A model generated the notes under the pieces. The model was given only the letters and a program-made list of their open reading frames with translations, did no database searches and was not told the DNA's origin. This document shows positions 26,988 through 35,625 of a stretch of 51,446 bases of DNA, one piece after another. The position numbers were made by a program, and so were the translations under genes. The stretch's first letter is position 1. The number at the start of each line of letters is the position of its first letter. Source of the stretch: a bacterium (GTDB taxonomy: Bacteria; Bacillota; Clostridia; Lachnospirales; Lachnospiraceae); contig JAMPCE010000013.1 of assembly GCA_023666335.1 (NCBI GenBank), positions 10,521 to 61,966 of the forward strand. The letters run 5' to 3'.

Positions 26988-27926
26988 TCAGGATATTCTC
27001 TGTAAGATAAAGCGGTAGATATCTCCGTATACCTGCTCCTTATCCGCTTCGTTTAAGATCTCATGCCGATCTTTCGGGTAAAGCCGCATCTGCACGTTTT
27101 CCATCCCCAGCGCTTCAAAAGAACGGAAGACTTTTTCCACACTCTTACCGAAGTCGCCTACGGGATCGTCCTGACCGGATACAAAAAGGACAGGGAGGTC
27201 TTTCGGCATCTGCGCAAGCTTTTCCTCGTCATAAAGGTTTAAGATCAACTGCATCAGGGTCTTGAAACCATTGGCAGTAAACACAAACTGACAGAGCGGA
27301 TCGGCACGAAAAGCTTTCACATTTTCGATGTTGACACTGACCCAGTGACCGGAATCCTCCGGTCCCGCCGTAAAATGCTTATTATAAACACCAAAGAGCG
27401 CGCGGTCCATCCCTTTGCAGACATATTTCGAACCTCTCAAAAGGCTGATGAGCGAAGCCTGAATCCAGCCGAGTCTCACCATGAATTTCGGCTGCATTCC
27501 CGTGCCCATGATGATGGCGCCGTCGATGCCGCTGCCGTAGCGCATCAGATAATTACGCAGGATAAAAGAACCCATGCTGTGCCCAAGAATGATATAGGGA
27601 ATGCCGGGATATTGTTCCTGCATCATCTTTTTCAGCCTGTGCTCGTCTCTGACCAGAACCGTGGCGGCATCCTCTTCGCAGAAATACCCCATAGGCTCTC
27701 CCTCCGGCACGGACAGACCGTGCCCCAGATGATCGTCGCCCACGACGAGGATCCCTTTTTTTGCCATCGCCAGTGCAAAATCCGCATAGCGGCCGATATA
27801 CTCGGTCATCCCATGTACGATCTGCAAGATGCACACGGGCTTTTCCGTTTCCGGAATCCATTTCATGGCATGCAGTTTGTGCTTTCCGTCCCGGGAAGCA
27901 AAATAGAATTCTTCTTTGTTTATCAT
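26988..27926 (-). CDS. alpha/beta hydrolase, monoacylglycerol-lipase/lysophospholipase type
   Basis: A 312-residue serine hydrolase. The nucleophile elbow GHSMGS places Ser117; the acid is in the FVSGQDDPVGD segment and the base His is in YPKDRHEIL near the C-terminus, the catalytic triad order of the family. LQIVHGMTEYIGRY, with the oxyanion HG, fits the Hydrolase_4 (monoacylglycerol lipase-like) branch. It is predicted to be cytoplasmic, without a signal peptide. Its ATG overlaps the metG stop by one base (TGATG), so it is translationally coupled to a tRNA synthetase gene. The substrate, a lipid ester or similar, is unproven. Confidence 0.87.
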   Translation of the reverse strand: MINKEEFYFASRDGKHKLHAMKWIPETEKPVCILQIVHGMTEYIGRYADFALAMAKKGILVVGDDHLGHGLSVPEGEPMGYFCEEDAATVLVRDEHRLKKMMQEQYPGIPYIILGHSMGSFILRNYLMRYGSGIDGAIIMGTGMQPKFMVRLGWIQASLISLLRGSKYVCKGMDRALFGVYNKHFTAGPEDSGHWVSVNIENVKAFRADPLCQFVFTANGFKTLMQLILNLYDEEKLAQMPKDLPVLFVSGQDDPVGDFGKSVEKVFRSFEALGMENVQMRLYPKDRHEILNEADKEQVYGDIYRFILQRIS

Positions 27927-29962
27927 CAGCAGATCTCCGCGCCTGACGGCATGAATCGTTCGGGTGTCATCACGGCAAGGTTTCCGTCCTCGTCCGCCGC
28001 GCTTAAGATCATGCCCTCAGACATTTGTCCCGCGATCTCCCGCGGCTTTAAGTTCGTGAGCACCATCACGCGTTTCCCGACAAGTTCTTCCGGCTTATAA
28101 TACTGCTTGATACCGGAAAGAATCTGGCGTTTGGACGAGCCTACCTGTATCTCAAACCGCAGCAGTTTTTTGGACTTCGGCACTTCCTCGCAGGAGAGCA
28201 CCAGCCCCACCTGAAACTGGCATTTATCGAAATCATCGTAAGTGATCTCGGGCTTCGACTCAAGATCGACAACTTTTTCCTCCGCGTTTCCGTCAGCCCC
28301 CGCCGCGGTCTCTTCTTCACTTTCGCCCGCCGCCTTTTTCCGCTCGGCAAACATCGCATTCACTTTCTCCATCACTTCCGCAAGATCCTGTCTCGCGAAA
28401 AGGATCTCGGGCTTTGGCGTCACGCTATTGCCCGACGGATAAAGCGCCGACGCCCTTGCCGTATCGTTTGTGGCCGCACACTCTTCCAGCACGGAAAAGT
28501 CGATGAGCGGCGCGTTCATCTGCTCCGCGATCCGCTTTGCCGTTTCAGGCATATAAGGCTCCAGAAGCGACGCTCCCACAAGGATCGCGTTGGAGAGATT
28601 ATAGAGAACGGTCGCAAGCCTGTCCTGCTTCGTCTCGTCTTTTGCCAGCGCCCAGGGCATGGTCTCGTCGATGTATTTGTTGCTGCGCTTAAAGAGCGCA
28701 AAAATCTCCGTGATGGCGTCCGCCACCCGCAGATCGTCCATCTTTTTCGACACGCGGCTGTAGGTGTCCGTAAGCACCGTAAAGAGGTCCGCATCCACAT
28801 CCTCCGCGCCTGCGTCCACGCCGATTTTTTTGTTCTCTACTTTACCGCCGAAATATTTATTGCTCATGGAAATGGTGCGGTTCACCAGATTCCCCAGCGT
28901 GTTTGCCAGATCGGCGTTCATGCACTCCACCATCAGCTCCCAGGTGATCACGCCGTCGTTTTCAAACGGCATTTCATGCAGTACAAAGTAGCGCACCGCG
29001 TCCACGCCGAAAAAGTCGATCAGGTCGTCCGCATAAATGACGTTTCCTTTGGACTTACTCATCTTGCCGTCTTTCTGCAAAAGCCAGGGGTGCCCGAAGA
29101 CCTGCTTCGGCAGCGGCTCGCCGAGCGCCATCAGAAAGATGGGCCAGTAGATCGTGTGGAAGCGGATGATATCCTTGCCGATCAGATGCAGATCCGCCGG
29201 CCAGAATTTCCGATATTGATCGGAACTTTCACCGTCCGCCTCGTAACCGATGCCGGTGATATAGTTTGTCAGCGCGTCCAGCCACACATAGACTACATGT
29301 TTGTCGTCAAAATCCACGGGGATGCCCCACTTGAAAGAAGTTCTGGACACACACAAGTCCTGTAAGCCCGGCAGGAGGAAGTTATTCATCATCTCGTTTT
29401 TGCGGGAAACAGGCTGGATAAATTCGGGATGCGCATTGATGTGCTCGATCAGCCTGTCCGCGTATTTGCTCATCTTAAAGAAGTAGGCTTCCTCTTTCGC
29501 GGGTTTCACTTCCCTGCCGCAGTCGGGGCACTTTCCGTCCACAAGCTGAGACTCCGTCCAGAAAGACTCGCAGGGCGTACAGTAAAGCCCCTCGTAAGCG
29601 CCCTTGTAAATATCTCCCTGATCGTAAAGCTTCTTAAAGATCTTCTGCACCTGTTTTTCGTGGTAATCATCCGTGGTGCGGATAAATTTATCGTAGGAGG
29701 TGCCCAGAGAGTCGCAGATCCTGCGGATCTCTCCAGCCACCCGGTCCACATAGGCTTTTGGCGTAACGCCCGTCTCCTGTGCCTTTAATTCGATCTTTTG
29801 TCCGTGCTCGTCCGTCCCTGTCTGAAAATAGACGTCGTAGCCGTCTTTTCTCTTAAAGCGGGCGATGCTGTCCGCCAGCACGATCTCATAGCTGTTACCG
29901 ATATGGGGCGTGCCGGAGGTGTAAGCGATCGCCGTTGTGATATAATATTTTCCCTTGTTCAT
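27926..29962 (-). CDS. metG: methionyl-tRNA synthetase
   Basis: Charges tRNA-Met in the cytoplasm. The 678 residues have a class I catalytic core with the HIGH-like HIGNS (about 20-24) and the KMSKS loop as DGKMSKSKGN (about 297-306), the zinc-binding insert CTPCESFW...CPDC, an anticodon-binding helical domain, an acidic Ala/Glu linker (about 540-570), and a C-terminal OB-fold tRNA-binding domain (about 578-678; FDKCQFQVGLVLSCEEVPKS then KRVMVLTNLKPREIAGQMS split across). This C-terminal domain dimerises the enzyme in many bacteria. A strong promoter is at 29998-30026. Ribosome site AAAGGAAGCGCATC. Confidence 0.97.
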   Translation of the reverse strand: MNKGKYYITTAIAYTSGTPHIGNSYEIVLADSIARFKRKDGYDVYFQTGTDEHGQKIELKAQETGVTPKAYVDRVAGEIRRICDSLGTSYDKFIRTTDDYHEKQVQKIFKKLYDQGDIYKGAYEGLYCTPCESFWTESQLVDGKCPDCGREVKPAKEEAYFFKMSKYADRLIEHINAHPEFIQPVSRKNEMMNNFLLPGLQDLCVSRTSFKWGIPVDFDDKHVVYVWLDALTNYITGIGYEADGESSDQYRKFWPADLHLIGKDIIRFHTIYWPIFLMALGEPLPKQVFGHPWLLQKDGKMSKSKGNVIYADDLIDFFGVDAVRYFVLHEMPFENDGVITWELMVECMNADLANTLGNLVNRTISMSNKYFGGKVENKKIGVDAGAEDVDADLFTVLTDTYSRVSKKMDDLRVADAITEIFALFKRSNKYIDETMPWALAKDETKQDRLATVLYNLSNAILVGASLLEPYMPETAKRIAEQMNAPLIDFSVLEECAATNDTARASALYPSGNSVTPKPEILFARQDLAEVMEKVNAMFAERKKAAGESEEETAAGADGNAEEKVVDLESKPEITYDDFDKCQFQVGLVLSCEEVPKSKKLLRFEIQVGSSKRQILSGIKQYYKPEELVGKRVMVLTNLKPREIAGQMSEGMILSAADEDGNLAVMTPERFMPSGAEIC

Positions 29963-29997
29963 GATGCGCTTCCTTTCACGTTTCCTTCTAACATTTC

Positions 29998-30026
29998 AGT
30001 CTAACGTAAAGGGGCGGGATTGTCAA
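29998..30026 (-). promoter_or_regulatory. sigma-A promoter for metG
   Basis: Minus strand: perfect -35 TTGACA, 17-bp spacer, -10 TAGACT, 36 bp before the ATG. The leader is too short for a T-box riboswitch. Confidence 0.8.
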
Positions 30027-30056
30027 ATCTCATGCGGGAAATATCTTTCCACGCAT

Positions 30057-31376
30057 TTAATAGAAAAGGACGCCGTTTTTATGCTTTGAGATCACCGTTT
30101 CCGCTTTCAATTCCGGTATGTAATACAGGCTGAACGAATAATACAACGGATTCCCTTCACTGTCATCATTATAAGAAAGCGTATACTTTGCCATCTGTTT
30201 GAACGCCACTATGGGATTTCCCGCCGCTTCCTGAAAAGCAGGATCCGCAGCGGAACCGCATTGCAGCAATATTACGTCCTCCCGGTCCTCCTGGACATAG
30301 TAAGAATCGGCGGATAACGTTTCCGCTGTGATCTGACCGCTTTTCTTATTCGGGTCTTTTACATGCAGCAGATAACAGGCTTCATTTCTGATATTGATGC
30401 CGGTTCCCTTTTTCAGTTCCGGAATAAAATATATGGTACAGCTCACATTGTTCCACACTCCCGTATGCACTTTGTTGAACACCTCTTTATATGTGACAAC
30501 TTCGGATGATGCAAAGGACAACTGAAATTTGGATTTTCCAAAAAACACGAGCATAACATCATTCATGTCTTCCGGAGCAACATAGACATTTGCGCTGTTA
30601 TTCATCTTGATACATTCCATTCGCTCTACGCCGGATATCGTCGGTTCGGGATTCTCCGGCGCATCGCCGGAATCGTCTCCCTGATCCCCGGAGTCTCCCG
30701 GATCCCCGGCGCCCCCTCCCTGATCCCCGGAATCACCTTTCTCTTCTATGCCTTCCTGATATCCCCGGTCATGATAAGACTGATTATCCTCTCCTGTCCC
30801 CAGGATCAGGCGGCCATTTACCCATGCTGCGGTACCGGCAGAAAGATTTTCGGCAGCCGCCGCCTGAATACGAATCGGTTCTGCTCCTTCCTGTGCGATG
30901 CTGCTCAGTTTTCCATCTGCTGTTTTATAGAGTGTCGTTCCCGTTCCCATTCCATAGGCAGCAGGGTCAGTAGAAATGCTCTGGCTGGCTGCGATTCCCT
31001 CTAAGATCGTTTCGAAAGACAGGGAGAGCGGATCCGTTTCGTCGGAGGAAGACGGTTTTTGATGCGCCGCGTAAATACCGGCTTCACTTGTAAGCGGTAT
31101 CCCTCCCGGATCTTTTGAGAGGTAAGTGCCGATTGCGCCAAGCTGCTGCGCTGTCCGTACCTTAAACAGATCCAGTTTATCCGCAAGCGTATAGAGATCG
31201 GCAGAGTCGATCACTACGCTTTCCGTTCCATCCTCATAGCGGACCGCCCCCTGCGAGCGGAGACTGTCTCTGGTTGCAGTGGAATTGCCGGCTGCCGTTG
31301 AAACCATACAGACGCCGGACAGCATTCCCAAAATAAGCATAATGGATATGATTTTTTTATTTTTCCTGTTTTTCAT
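30057..31376 (-). CDS. exported protein of unknown function with Gly/Asp-rich linker
   Basis: A 439-residue protein with a signal peptide (about 1-29, KKIISIMLILGMLSGVCMVST then AAG). A first domain (about 30-205) is followed by a low-complexity linker rich in Gly, Asp and Gln (GDSGDQGGGAGDPGDSGDQG, about 215-245) and a second, beta-rich domain (about 250-439) in which two or three similar units end with YYIPELK or FIPELK (CTIYFIPELKKGTGI, SLYYIPELKAETVI). No named family is recognised. It is the third gene of a run from 32776, 52 bp after the preceding gene. Its position and partners suggest a secreted or surface complex. An AAGGAGGACTTTATCCAA ribosome site supports the ATG. Confidence 0.7.
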   Translation of the reverse strand: MKNRKNKKIISIMLILGMLSGVCMVSTAAGNSTATRDSLRSQGAVRYEDGTESVVIDSADLYTLADKLDLFKVRTAQQLGAIGTYLSKDPGGIPLTSEAGIYAAHQKPSSSDETDPLSLSFETILEGIAASQSISTDPAAYGMGTGTTLYKTADGKLSSIAQEGAEPIRIQAAAAENLSAGTAAWVNGRLILGTGEDNQSYHDRGYQEGIEEKGDSGDQGGGAGDPGDSGDQGDDSGDAPENPEPTISGVERMECIKMNNSANVYVAPEDMNDVMLVFFGKSKFQLSFASSEVVTYKEVFNKVHTGVWNNVSCTIYFIPELKKGTGINIRNEACYLLHVKDPNKKSGQITAETLSADSYYVQEDREDVILLQCGSAADPAFQEAAGNPIVAFKQMAKYTLSYNDDSEGNPLYYSFSLYYIPELKAETVISKHKNGVLFY

Positions 31377-31428
31377 TTGGATAAAGTCCTCCTTAATATT
31401 TTCATAGAGATTTTTTCATCTCCCGGTG

Positions 31429-31698
31429 TCAGGTATCTCCATAGCTTGCGGGATCAAAGCACTGTGCCGGAATGGTCGAAATCTTTTCCTCCAGCAGCAG
31501 GATATCCGCCGCATACAGACACGCGTTTCCCTGCTTTCTCTCATAGACCAGATTCCCGTGGGACACGACAGTTTGTATAGCTTTTGCCTGCATTTTCGGC
31601 AGTCCCGCTCCGATAACCGGACCGACTGACAGAAGAAATACCTGTAGAAACTGTCTGACCGCCTGTTTTTTGATCATATCTCTCGCAGTCTTTTTCAT
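31429..31698 (-). CDS. small exported or membrane protein of unknown function
   Basis: An 89-residue protein with a basic N-terminus (MKKTARDMIKKQAVRQF) and a hydrophobic stretch (about 18-33, LQVFLLSVGPVIGAGL) that reads like a signal or anchor. The rest (about 36-89) carries one or two short beta-like segments and a single Cys pair (CLYAADILL, QCFDP). No family is recognised. It starts 4 bp after the coiled-coil gene; its ribosome site GGGAGGTGAAGCC overlaps that gene's stop codon, so the two are translationally coupled. Confidence 0.6.
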   Translation of the reverse strand: MKKTARDMIKKQAVRQFLQVFLLSVGPVIGAGLPKMQAKAIQTVVSHGNLVYERKQGNACLYAADILLLEEKISTIPAQCFDPASYGDT

Positions 31699-31702
31699 GG
31701 CT

Positions 31703-32776
31703 TCACCTCCCGGATGGCATCAGGTAGAGCGTGTTTGCATTTTGATCATAACGATAGGAGAGCGTGCTCTGAGACATTTCATCCATTTTTTCTTCCATCT
31801 GCCGCATTCCCTCTTTTATGCTCTGATCCATCTGCTGTAAGCCCTCCTTCATGTTTTGATCCGCCTGCTGCAAGCCTGCCTTCATGTTTTGATCCGCCTG
31901 CTGCAAGCCTGCCTTCATGTTTTGATCCGCCTGCTGCAAACCCTCTTTCATATCCTGATCTACCTGTTTGATGCCGGCTTTGGCTTTATCCAGTTCTTCT
32001 TCGATATTCTGTATGTTTTTTGCCGTCTTTTCCAGTTGCCCGTCGATCTCTTTCAGGTTTTTATCGATCGCCTTATCCAGATTTCTTTCCACCGCCGCCA
32101 ATTCTTTCCAGAGTTTTTCATCCTCCTGCTGCAATGATGAAACCGATTCCCGAATGCCCGAGACCTCCGTATGGTTCCGCTCGATCTCGGTGCGGACATC
32201 CTTGATCTGCGCCTGGATCGCCGGAAGTTTCTCAAGATTTACCACCTGCATCATATCGCTCAGATCCGCCAGTTTGCTTTCTGTCTGCCTGATATTTTCC
32301 GTCGCTTTTCTGATGGAACTTTCCAGTGTACTTAAGGTCTCCTTTTGTGAGACGTCGCTCTCGCTGCGCTCGACGATCACTTTCGTCACTTCCTTTTCTA
32401 CCGTTTCCATCGTACTCTGCAGCTCGCGCACTTTTTCCGCAAGCGCATTTGTGTCGCTTAAGAATTCCTGCCGCAGTTCCTCCCCGTTATTCTGCGACAG
32501 ATATTCTTTCATTTTCTCCTCATAAGTAGCCATCGCAAGCTCCTGTGATTCCTCCTGCATACTGACAAGTTCCGCGCTCTCCTGCAACGCTTTCGCTTTG
32601 TTTGCAGCCTCCTTTTTTTCGTGAGCGGCATATCCCCACCAAAAGAGCAGGAGCAGGACAACGACGACAATCACCACGGCAGCGATCACCGCAGCTGAAA
32701 GCCTGTCCTCCTTTCGCTCCGGATCCTCCCTTCTCTCACTGAAATAATCTGACACTCTTGTCATAAATTCTCGCAT
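31703..32776 (-). CDS. membrane-anchored coiled-coil protein with 11-residue tandem repeats
   Basis: A 357-residue protein. A short cytosolic part (1-26) precedes one transmembrane helix (about 28-46, AAVIAAVVIVVVVLLLLFW), then an almost continuous coiled coil of about 270 residues without proline breaks. Near the end come about five 11-residue units of the form ADQNMKAGLQQ. The last 20 residues (TLSYRYDQNANTLYLMPSGR) look globular. The ATG at 32776 follows AAAAAAGGAGGTTATT exactly; the frame is open ten codons further but without a ribosome site. It leads a three-gene run with two other envelope proteins. Such architecture suggests a rod-like spacer or scaffold; I recognise no family. Confidence 0.72.
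   Translation of the reverse strand: MREFMTRVSDYFSERREDPERKEDRLSAAVIAAVVIVVVVLLLLFWWGYAAHEKKEAANKAKALQESAELVSMQEESQELAMATYEEKMKEYLSQNNGEELRQEFLSDTNALAEKVRELQSTMETVEKEVTKVIVERSESDVSQKETLSTLESSIRKATENIRQTESKLADLSDMMQVVNLEKLPAIQAQIKDVRTEIERNHTEVSGIRESVSSLQQEDEKLWKELAAVERNLDKAIDKNLKEIDGQLEKTAKNIQNIEEELDKAKAGIKQVDQDMKEGLQQADQNMKAGLQQADQNMKAGLQQADQNMKEGLQQMDQSIKEGMRQMEEKMDEMSQSTLSYRYDQNANTLYLMPSGR
31817..31981 (-). repeat. 33-bp tandem repeats coding 11-residue units
   Basis: Five 33-bp units within the coiled-coil gene. The three at 31850, 31883 and 31916 are nearly identical (CATGTTTTGATCCGCCTGCT... each); the flanking two have diverged. The unit is in frame, so copy number could vary without breaking the protein. 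It is not a CRISPR: there are no spacers. Confidence 0.85.
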
Positions 32777-32892
32777 AATAACCTCCTTTTTTGTGTGTTC
32801 TTTCACATGATCCTGTGTATGTTTCTTTCAAGGTCCCTCTCAACATTTGGAATGATTGGGCGAACCGCCCTCGGATCCGCACAGCGCGCGGA

Positions 32893-32908
32893 ATAAAGTA
32901 TACTTTAT
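32893..32908. promoter_or_regulatory. perfect 16-bp palindrome, possible operator
   Basis: ATAAAGTATACTTTAT is perfectly self-complementary and contains TATACT on the minus strand, about 115 bp before the coiled-coil gene. No matching -35 at 17 bp was found. Function is a guess. Confidence 0.3.
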
Positions 32909-32994
32909 GATAGTTCCAAAGATTGTATGCTTACGATACCAGAGAATCGTTTCCTTTGCAATATCGGAAAGATGCACAATTTTTTGTAAAAGAA

Positions 32995-33036
32995 AAAGCC
33001 GAAGCGCACCTCGCTTTCCGATGCACTCGGGCTTTT
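32995..33036. terminator. bidirectional terminator-like hairpin after map
   Basis: AAAGCCGAAGCGCA pairs imperfectly with TGCACTCGGGCTTT around a 14-nt loop, followed by TTTTCTTTT on the minus strand. It is placed 45 bp past the map stop codon. Confidence 0.65.
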
Positions 33037-33081
33037 GTTATGACAAACGAAATTACGTCTTGCTAAAATTTCTTTTATTCT

Positions 33082-33954
33082 TTAATAGGTCAGGATCTCG
33101 TAGCCGTCCTCCGTTACAGCCAGCGTGACTTCCCACTGGGCGGAGGGAAGACCGTCATCGGTGTAGACCGTCCAGCCGTCCTCGTCGTCAATATAGATGT
33201 TTGCCTTTCCCATATTGACCATCGGTTCAATGGTGAAGACCATGCCCGGCACCATCAGCATTTCTGTACCTTTCCTTGTCACATAGCTGACAAAAGGCTC
33301 CTCGTGAAATTCCAGACCGATGCCGTGGCCGCCGATCTCGCGCACGATGGAATAACCGTGCTGCATCGCATAGTCGTTGATCGCCTGCGCCATATCTCCG
33401 AGGAAATTCCACGGCTTTACCTCTTTGAGTCCCACGTCGATACACTCCCTTGCCACCTGTACGAGTTTTCTCGTCTCCTCCGGGACATTTCCCAGCATAT
33501 ACATGCGCGAAGAGTCGGAGAAATATCCTTTATAAAGGGTAGAAACATCCACATTGATAATGTCGCCGTCCTTTAAGATGCGGTTTTCATCGGGAATACC
33601 GTGGCAGACCACTTCGTTGATGGAAGTGCAGACGCTTTTCGGAAAGCCGTCGTAACCAAGCGGCGCGGCGATCCCGCCCATCGCTTTCGTCTTCTCGCGC
33701 ACGATCCTGTCGATCTCCTCCGTACTCATACCGATACAGATCTTTTCTTCGATTTCATCCAGAATGGCAATGTTCAACTTGCTGCTCTCGCGGATGCCCT
33801 GAATCTGCTCGGGTGTTTTCAGAATATCGTGACTCGGCACGATGCACCCCCGCAGTTCGTAACTCTCGATCTTCTCATCCATCGCCATGTGGCAGGCTTT
33901 ATATTTTTTTCCGCTGCCGCACCAGCAATGGTCGTTTCTTCCCGGTTTTTTCAT
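33082..33954 (-). CDS. map: type I methionyl aminopeptidase with SEC-C zinc motif
   Basis: Removes the initiator methionine from nascent proteins. The 290 residues begin with a SEC-C metal-binding motif (NDHCWCGSGKKYKACH, 5-20), then the catalytic pita-bread domain with metal ligands in order: Asp in IINVDVSTLY and Asp in GYFSDSSRM, His in GHGIGLEFHE, Glu in TIEPMVNMG and Glu near the end in AQWEVTLAVTEDG. The SEC-C extension, as in SecA and in MetAPs of many Firmicutes, may help ribosome docking. Start ATG after GACGGAGGAAGAC. It is divergent from the MATE gene and not in a ribosomal operon, so it may be a second MetAP in this genome. Confidence 0.95.
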   Translation of the reverse strand: MKKPGRNDHCWCGSGKKYKACHMAMDEKIESYELRGCIVPSHDILKTPEQIQGIRESSKLNIAILDEIEEKICIGMSTEEIDRIVREKTKAMGGIAAPLGYDGFPKSVCTSINEVVCHGIPDENRILKDGDIINVDVSTLYKGYFSDSSRMYMLGNVPEETRKLVQVARECIDVGLKEVKPWNFLGDMAQAINDYAMQHGYSIVREIGGHGIGLEFHEEPFVSYVTRKGTEMLMVPGMVFTIEPMVNMGKANIYIDDEDGWTVYTDDGLPSAQWEVTLAVTEDGYEILTY

Positions 33955-34105
33955 GTCTTCCTCCGTCTATCTGTACGCTTTTAAGCAGCTTCACAGTGCG
34001 CGCTTGGAAATCCTGTGGATTTTTTCATCTTCCGTCTGTGCACTGTTCATTGCCACCGTGGATATTTTAGCACAATTTTGCTCCGCTGTAAAAAGGTGTT
34101 TTTGC

Positions 34106-34134
34106 TTGCGTTTCCGGGAGAGATAAGATAAAAT
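34106..34134 (+). promoter_or_regulatory. promoter for the MATE transporter
   Basis: -35 TTGCGT, 17-bp spacer, -10 TAAAAT, 39 bp before the ATG at 34174. Confidence 0.55.
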
Positions 34135-34173
34135 AGGAAATTACACGAATACGATACGGAAACGGAGAAGGGC

Positions 34174-35571
34174 ATGGAAAACATACAGAAAAAACAACGC
34201 CGCTTCATCGGCGATAAGGCGTTTTACAAGATGGTGCTCCTGATCGCTGTTCCAATCATGATCCAAAACGGCATCACGAACTTTGTGGGGCTTCTGGACA
34301 ACATCATGATCGGGCGGATCGGCACGGAGCAGATGTCGGGCGTGGCGATCGTGAACCAGCTGCTCTTTGTCTATAACCTCTGCCTGTTCGGCGCGGTGTC
34401 CGGCGCGGGCATTTTTACGGCGCAGTATTTCGGACAGAAAAATCAGGAAGGCATCCGTGAGACCGTCCGTTTCAAACTCTGGATGGTCTCCCTGATCACG
34501 CTCATCACCGTGCTATTATTTCTGTTTGCAGGGGACAGTCTGATCTCCCTTTATCTACAGGGGGACGGCACGGCAGGAAGCGCGGAAGACACGCTGCGTT
34601 ACGGCAGGCAGTATCTTATGATCATGCTGCCTGGACTTGTGCCTTTTATGCTGGTTCAGGTCTATTCCAGCACCCTGCGGGAGTGCGGACAGACCATTCT
34701 TCCCATGAAAGCGGGGGTGATTGCAGTTTTTGTCAATCTGGCGCTGAACTACATATTGATCTACGGCAAATTCGGCGCCCCGGCTCTTGGCGTACAGGGT
34801 GCAGCCATCGCCACTGTTGTGTCACGTTTTGTGGAAGCCGCCGTCGTGCTCATTCATACGCATTGTCATCGGGAGCAGAATCCTTTTGTCATAGGGCTGT
34901 ATACCACGCTGAAAGTCCCTGCCGCCCTGACGACAAAGATCATCGCCAAAGGAATGCCCCTTATGCTGAACGAGGCTTTGTGGGGTTCCGGCATGGCGGT
35001 GTTGACACAGTGCTACTCGATCCGCGGCTTACATGTGATCGCGGCGCTTAACATAGCGAATACGATCAACAATGTGTTTAATATTGTCTTCCTTGCGCTG
35101 GGCGATTCGGTGGCGATCATCGTCGGACAGCTCCTCGGCGCGGGCAAGATGGAAGAGGCAAGGGATACGGATAACAAGATGATCGCTTTTTCGGTTTTCA
35201 GCTGCACGCTGGTCGCGCTCGTCATGCTCCTGCTGGCGCGGTTTTTCCCGCTCCTCTATAATACGGACGCAGCCGTGCGGTCTCTTGCGGCATACTTCAT
35301 TGTGGTCAATGCGGTCTTTATGCCGCAGAATGCTTTTCTTCACGCGTCCTATTTTACGCTGCGCTCCGGCGGAAAGACCATCATCACCTTTCTTTTCGAC
35401 AGCGTTTTCATCTGGTGCGTCAGCGTGTCGATCGCTTATGGCTTAAGCCGCTTTACAACGCTGCCCGTTCTGGCTGTCTATGTATTCGTGCAGATGGGAG
35501 ACTGGATCAAGTGTGCGATCGGCTTTATTCTGGTCAAAAAAGGGGTCTGGCTGCAAAATATCGTGTCCTGA
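34174..35571 (+). CDS. MATE family efflux transporter
   Basis: A 465-residue inner-membrane antiporter with about twelve transmembrane helices in two MatE halves (about 15-175 and 240-400). The opening segment VLLIAVPIMIQNGITNFVGL and DNIMIGRIGTEQMSG is typical of the family, as is the second-half DSVAIIVGQLLGAGKMEEA. MATE proteins export cationic drugs or metabolites using Na+ or H+ gradients. The substrate cannot be told, and no regulator adjoins it. It is a single gene, closed by the strong hairpin at 35584. The ATG follows GGAGAAGGGC. Confidence 0.93.
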   Translation: MENIQKKQRRFIGDKAFYKMVLLIAVPIMIQNGITNFVGLLDNIMIGRIGTEQMSGVAIVNQLLFVYNLCLFGAVSGAGIFTAQYFGQKNQEGIRETVRFKLWMVSLITLITVLLFLFAGDSLISLYLQGDGTAGSAEDTLRYGRQYLMIMLPGLVPFMLVQVYSSTLRECGQTILPMKAGVIAVFVNLALNYILIYGKFGAPALGVQGAAIATVVSRFVEAAVVLIHTHCHREQNPFVIGLYTTLKVPAALTTKIIAKGMPLMLNEALWGSGMAVLTQCYSIRGLHVIAALNIANTINNVFNIVFLALGDSVAIIVGQLLGAGKMEEARDTDNKMIAFSVFSCTLVALVMLLLARFFPLLYNTDAAVRSLAAYFIVVNAVFMPQNAFLHASYFTLRSGGKTIITFLFDSVFIWCVSVSIAYGLSRFTTLPVLAVYVFVQMGDWIKCAIGFILVKKGVWLQNIVS

Positions 35572-35583
35572 TCGGAAGCAATC

Positions 35584-35610
35584 AAAAAGGAACGCCGGGC
35601 GTTCCTTTTT
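35584..35610. terminator. bidirectional intrinsic terminator between MATE gene and rpe
   Basis: AAAAAGGAACGC-cgg-GCGTTCCTTTTT: a perfect 12-bp stem with A and T tracts on either side, serving both converging transcripts. Confidence 0.9.
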
Positions 35611-35625
35611 GCGTACTGCGCGCAA

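Noticed and set aside
29963-30056. T-box riboswitch before metG
   Set aside because: A clear promoter leaves a leader of only about 30 nt.
31817-31981. CRISPR-like direct repeats of 33 bp
   Set aside because: Units are contiguous with no spacers, lie in frame inside a coiled-coil gene, and no cas genes are present.
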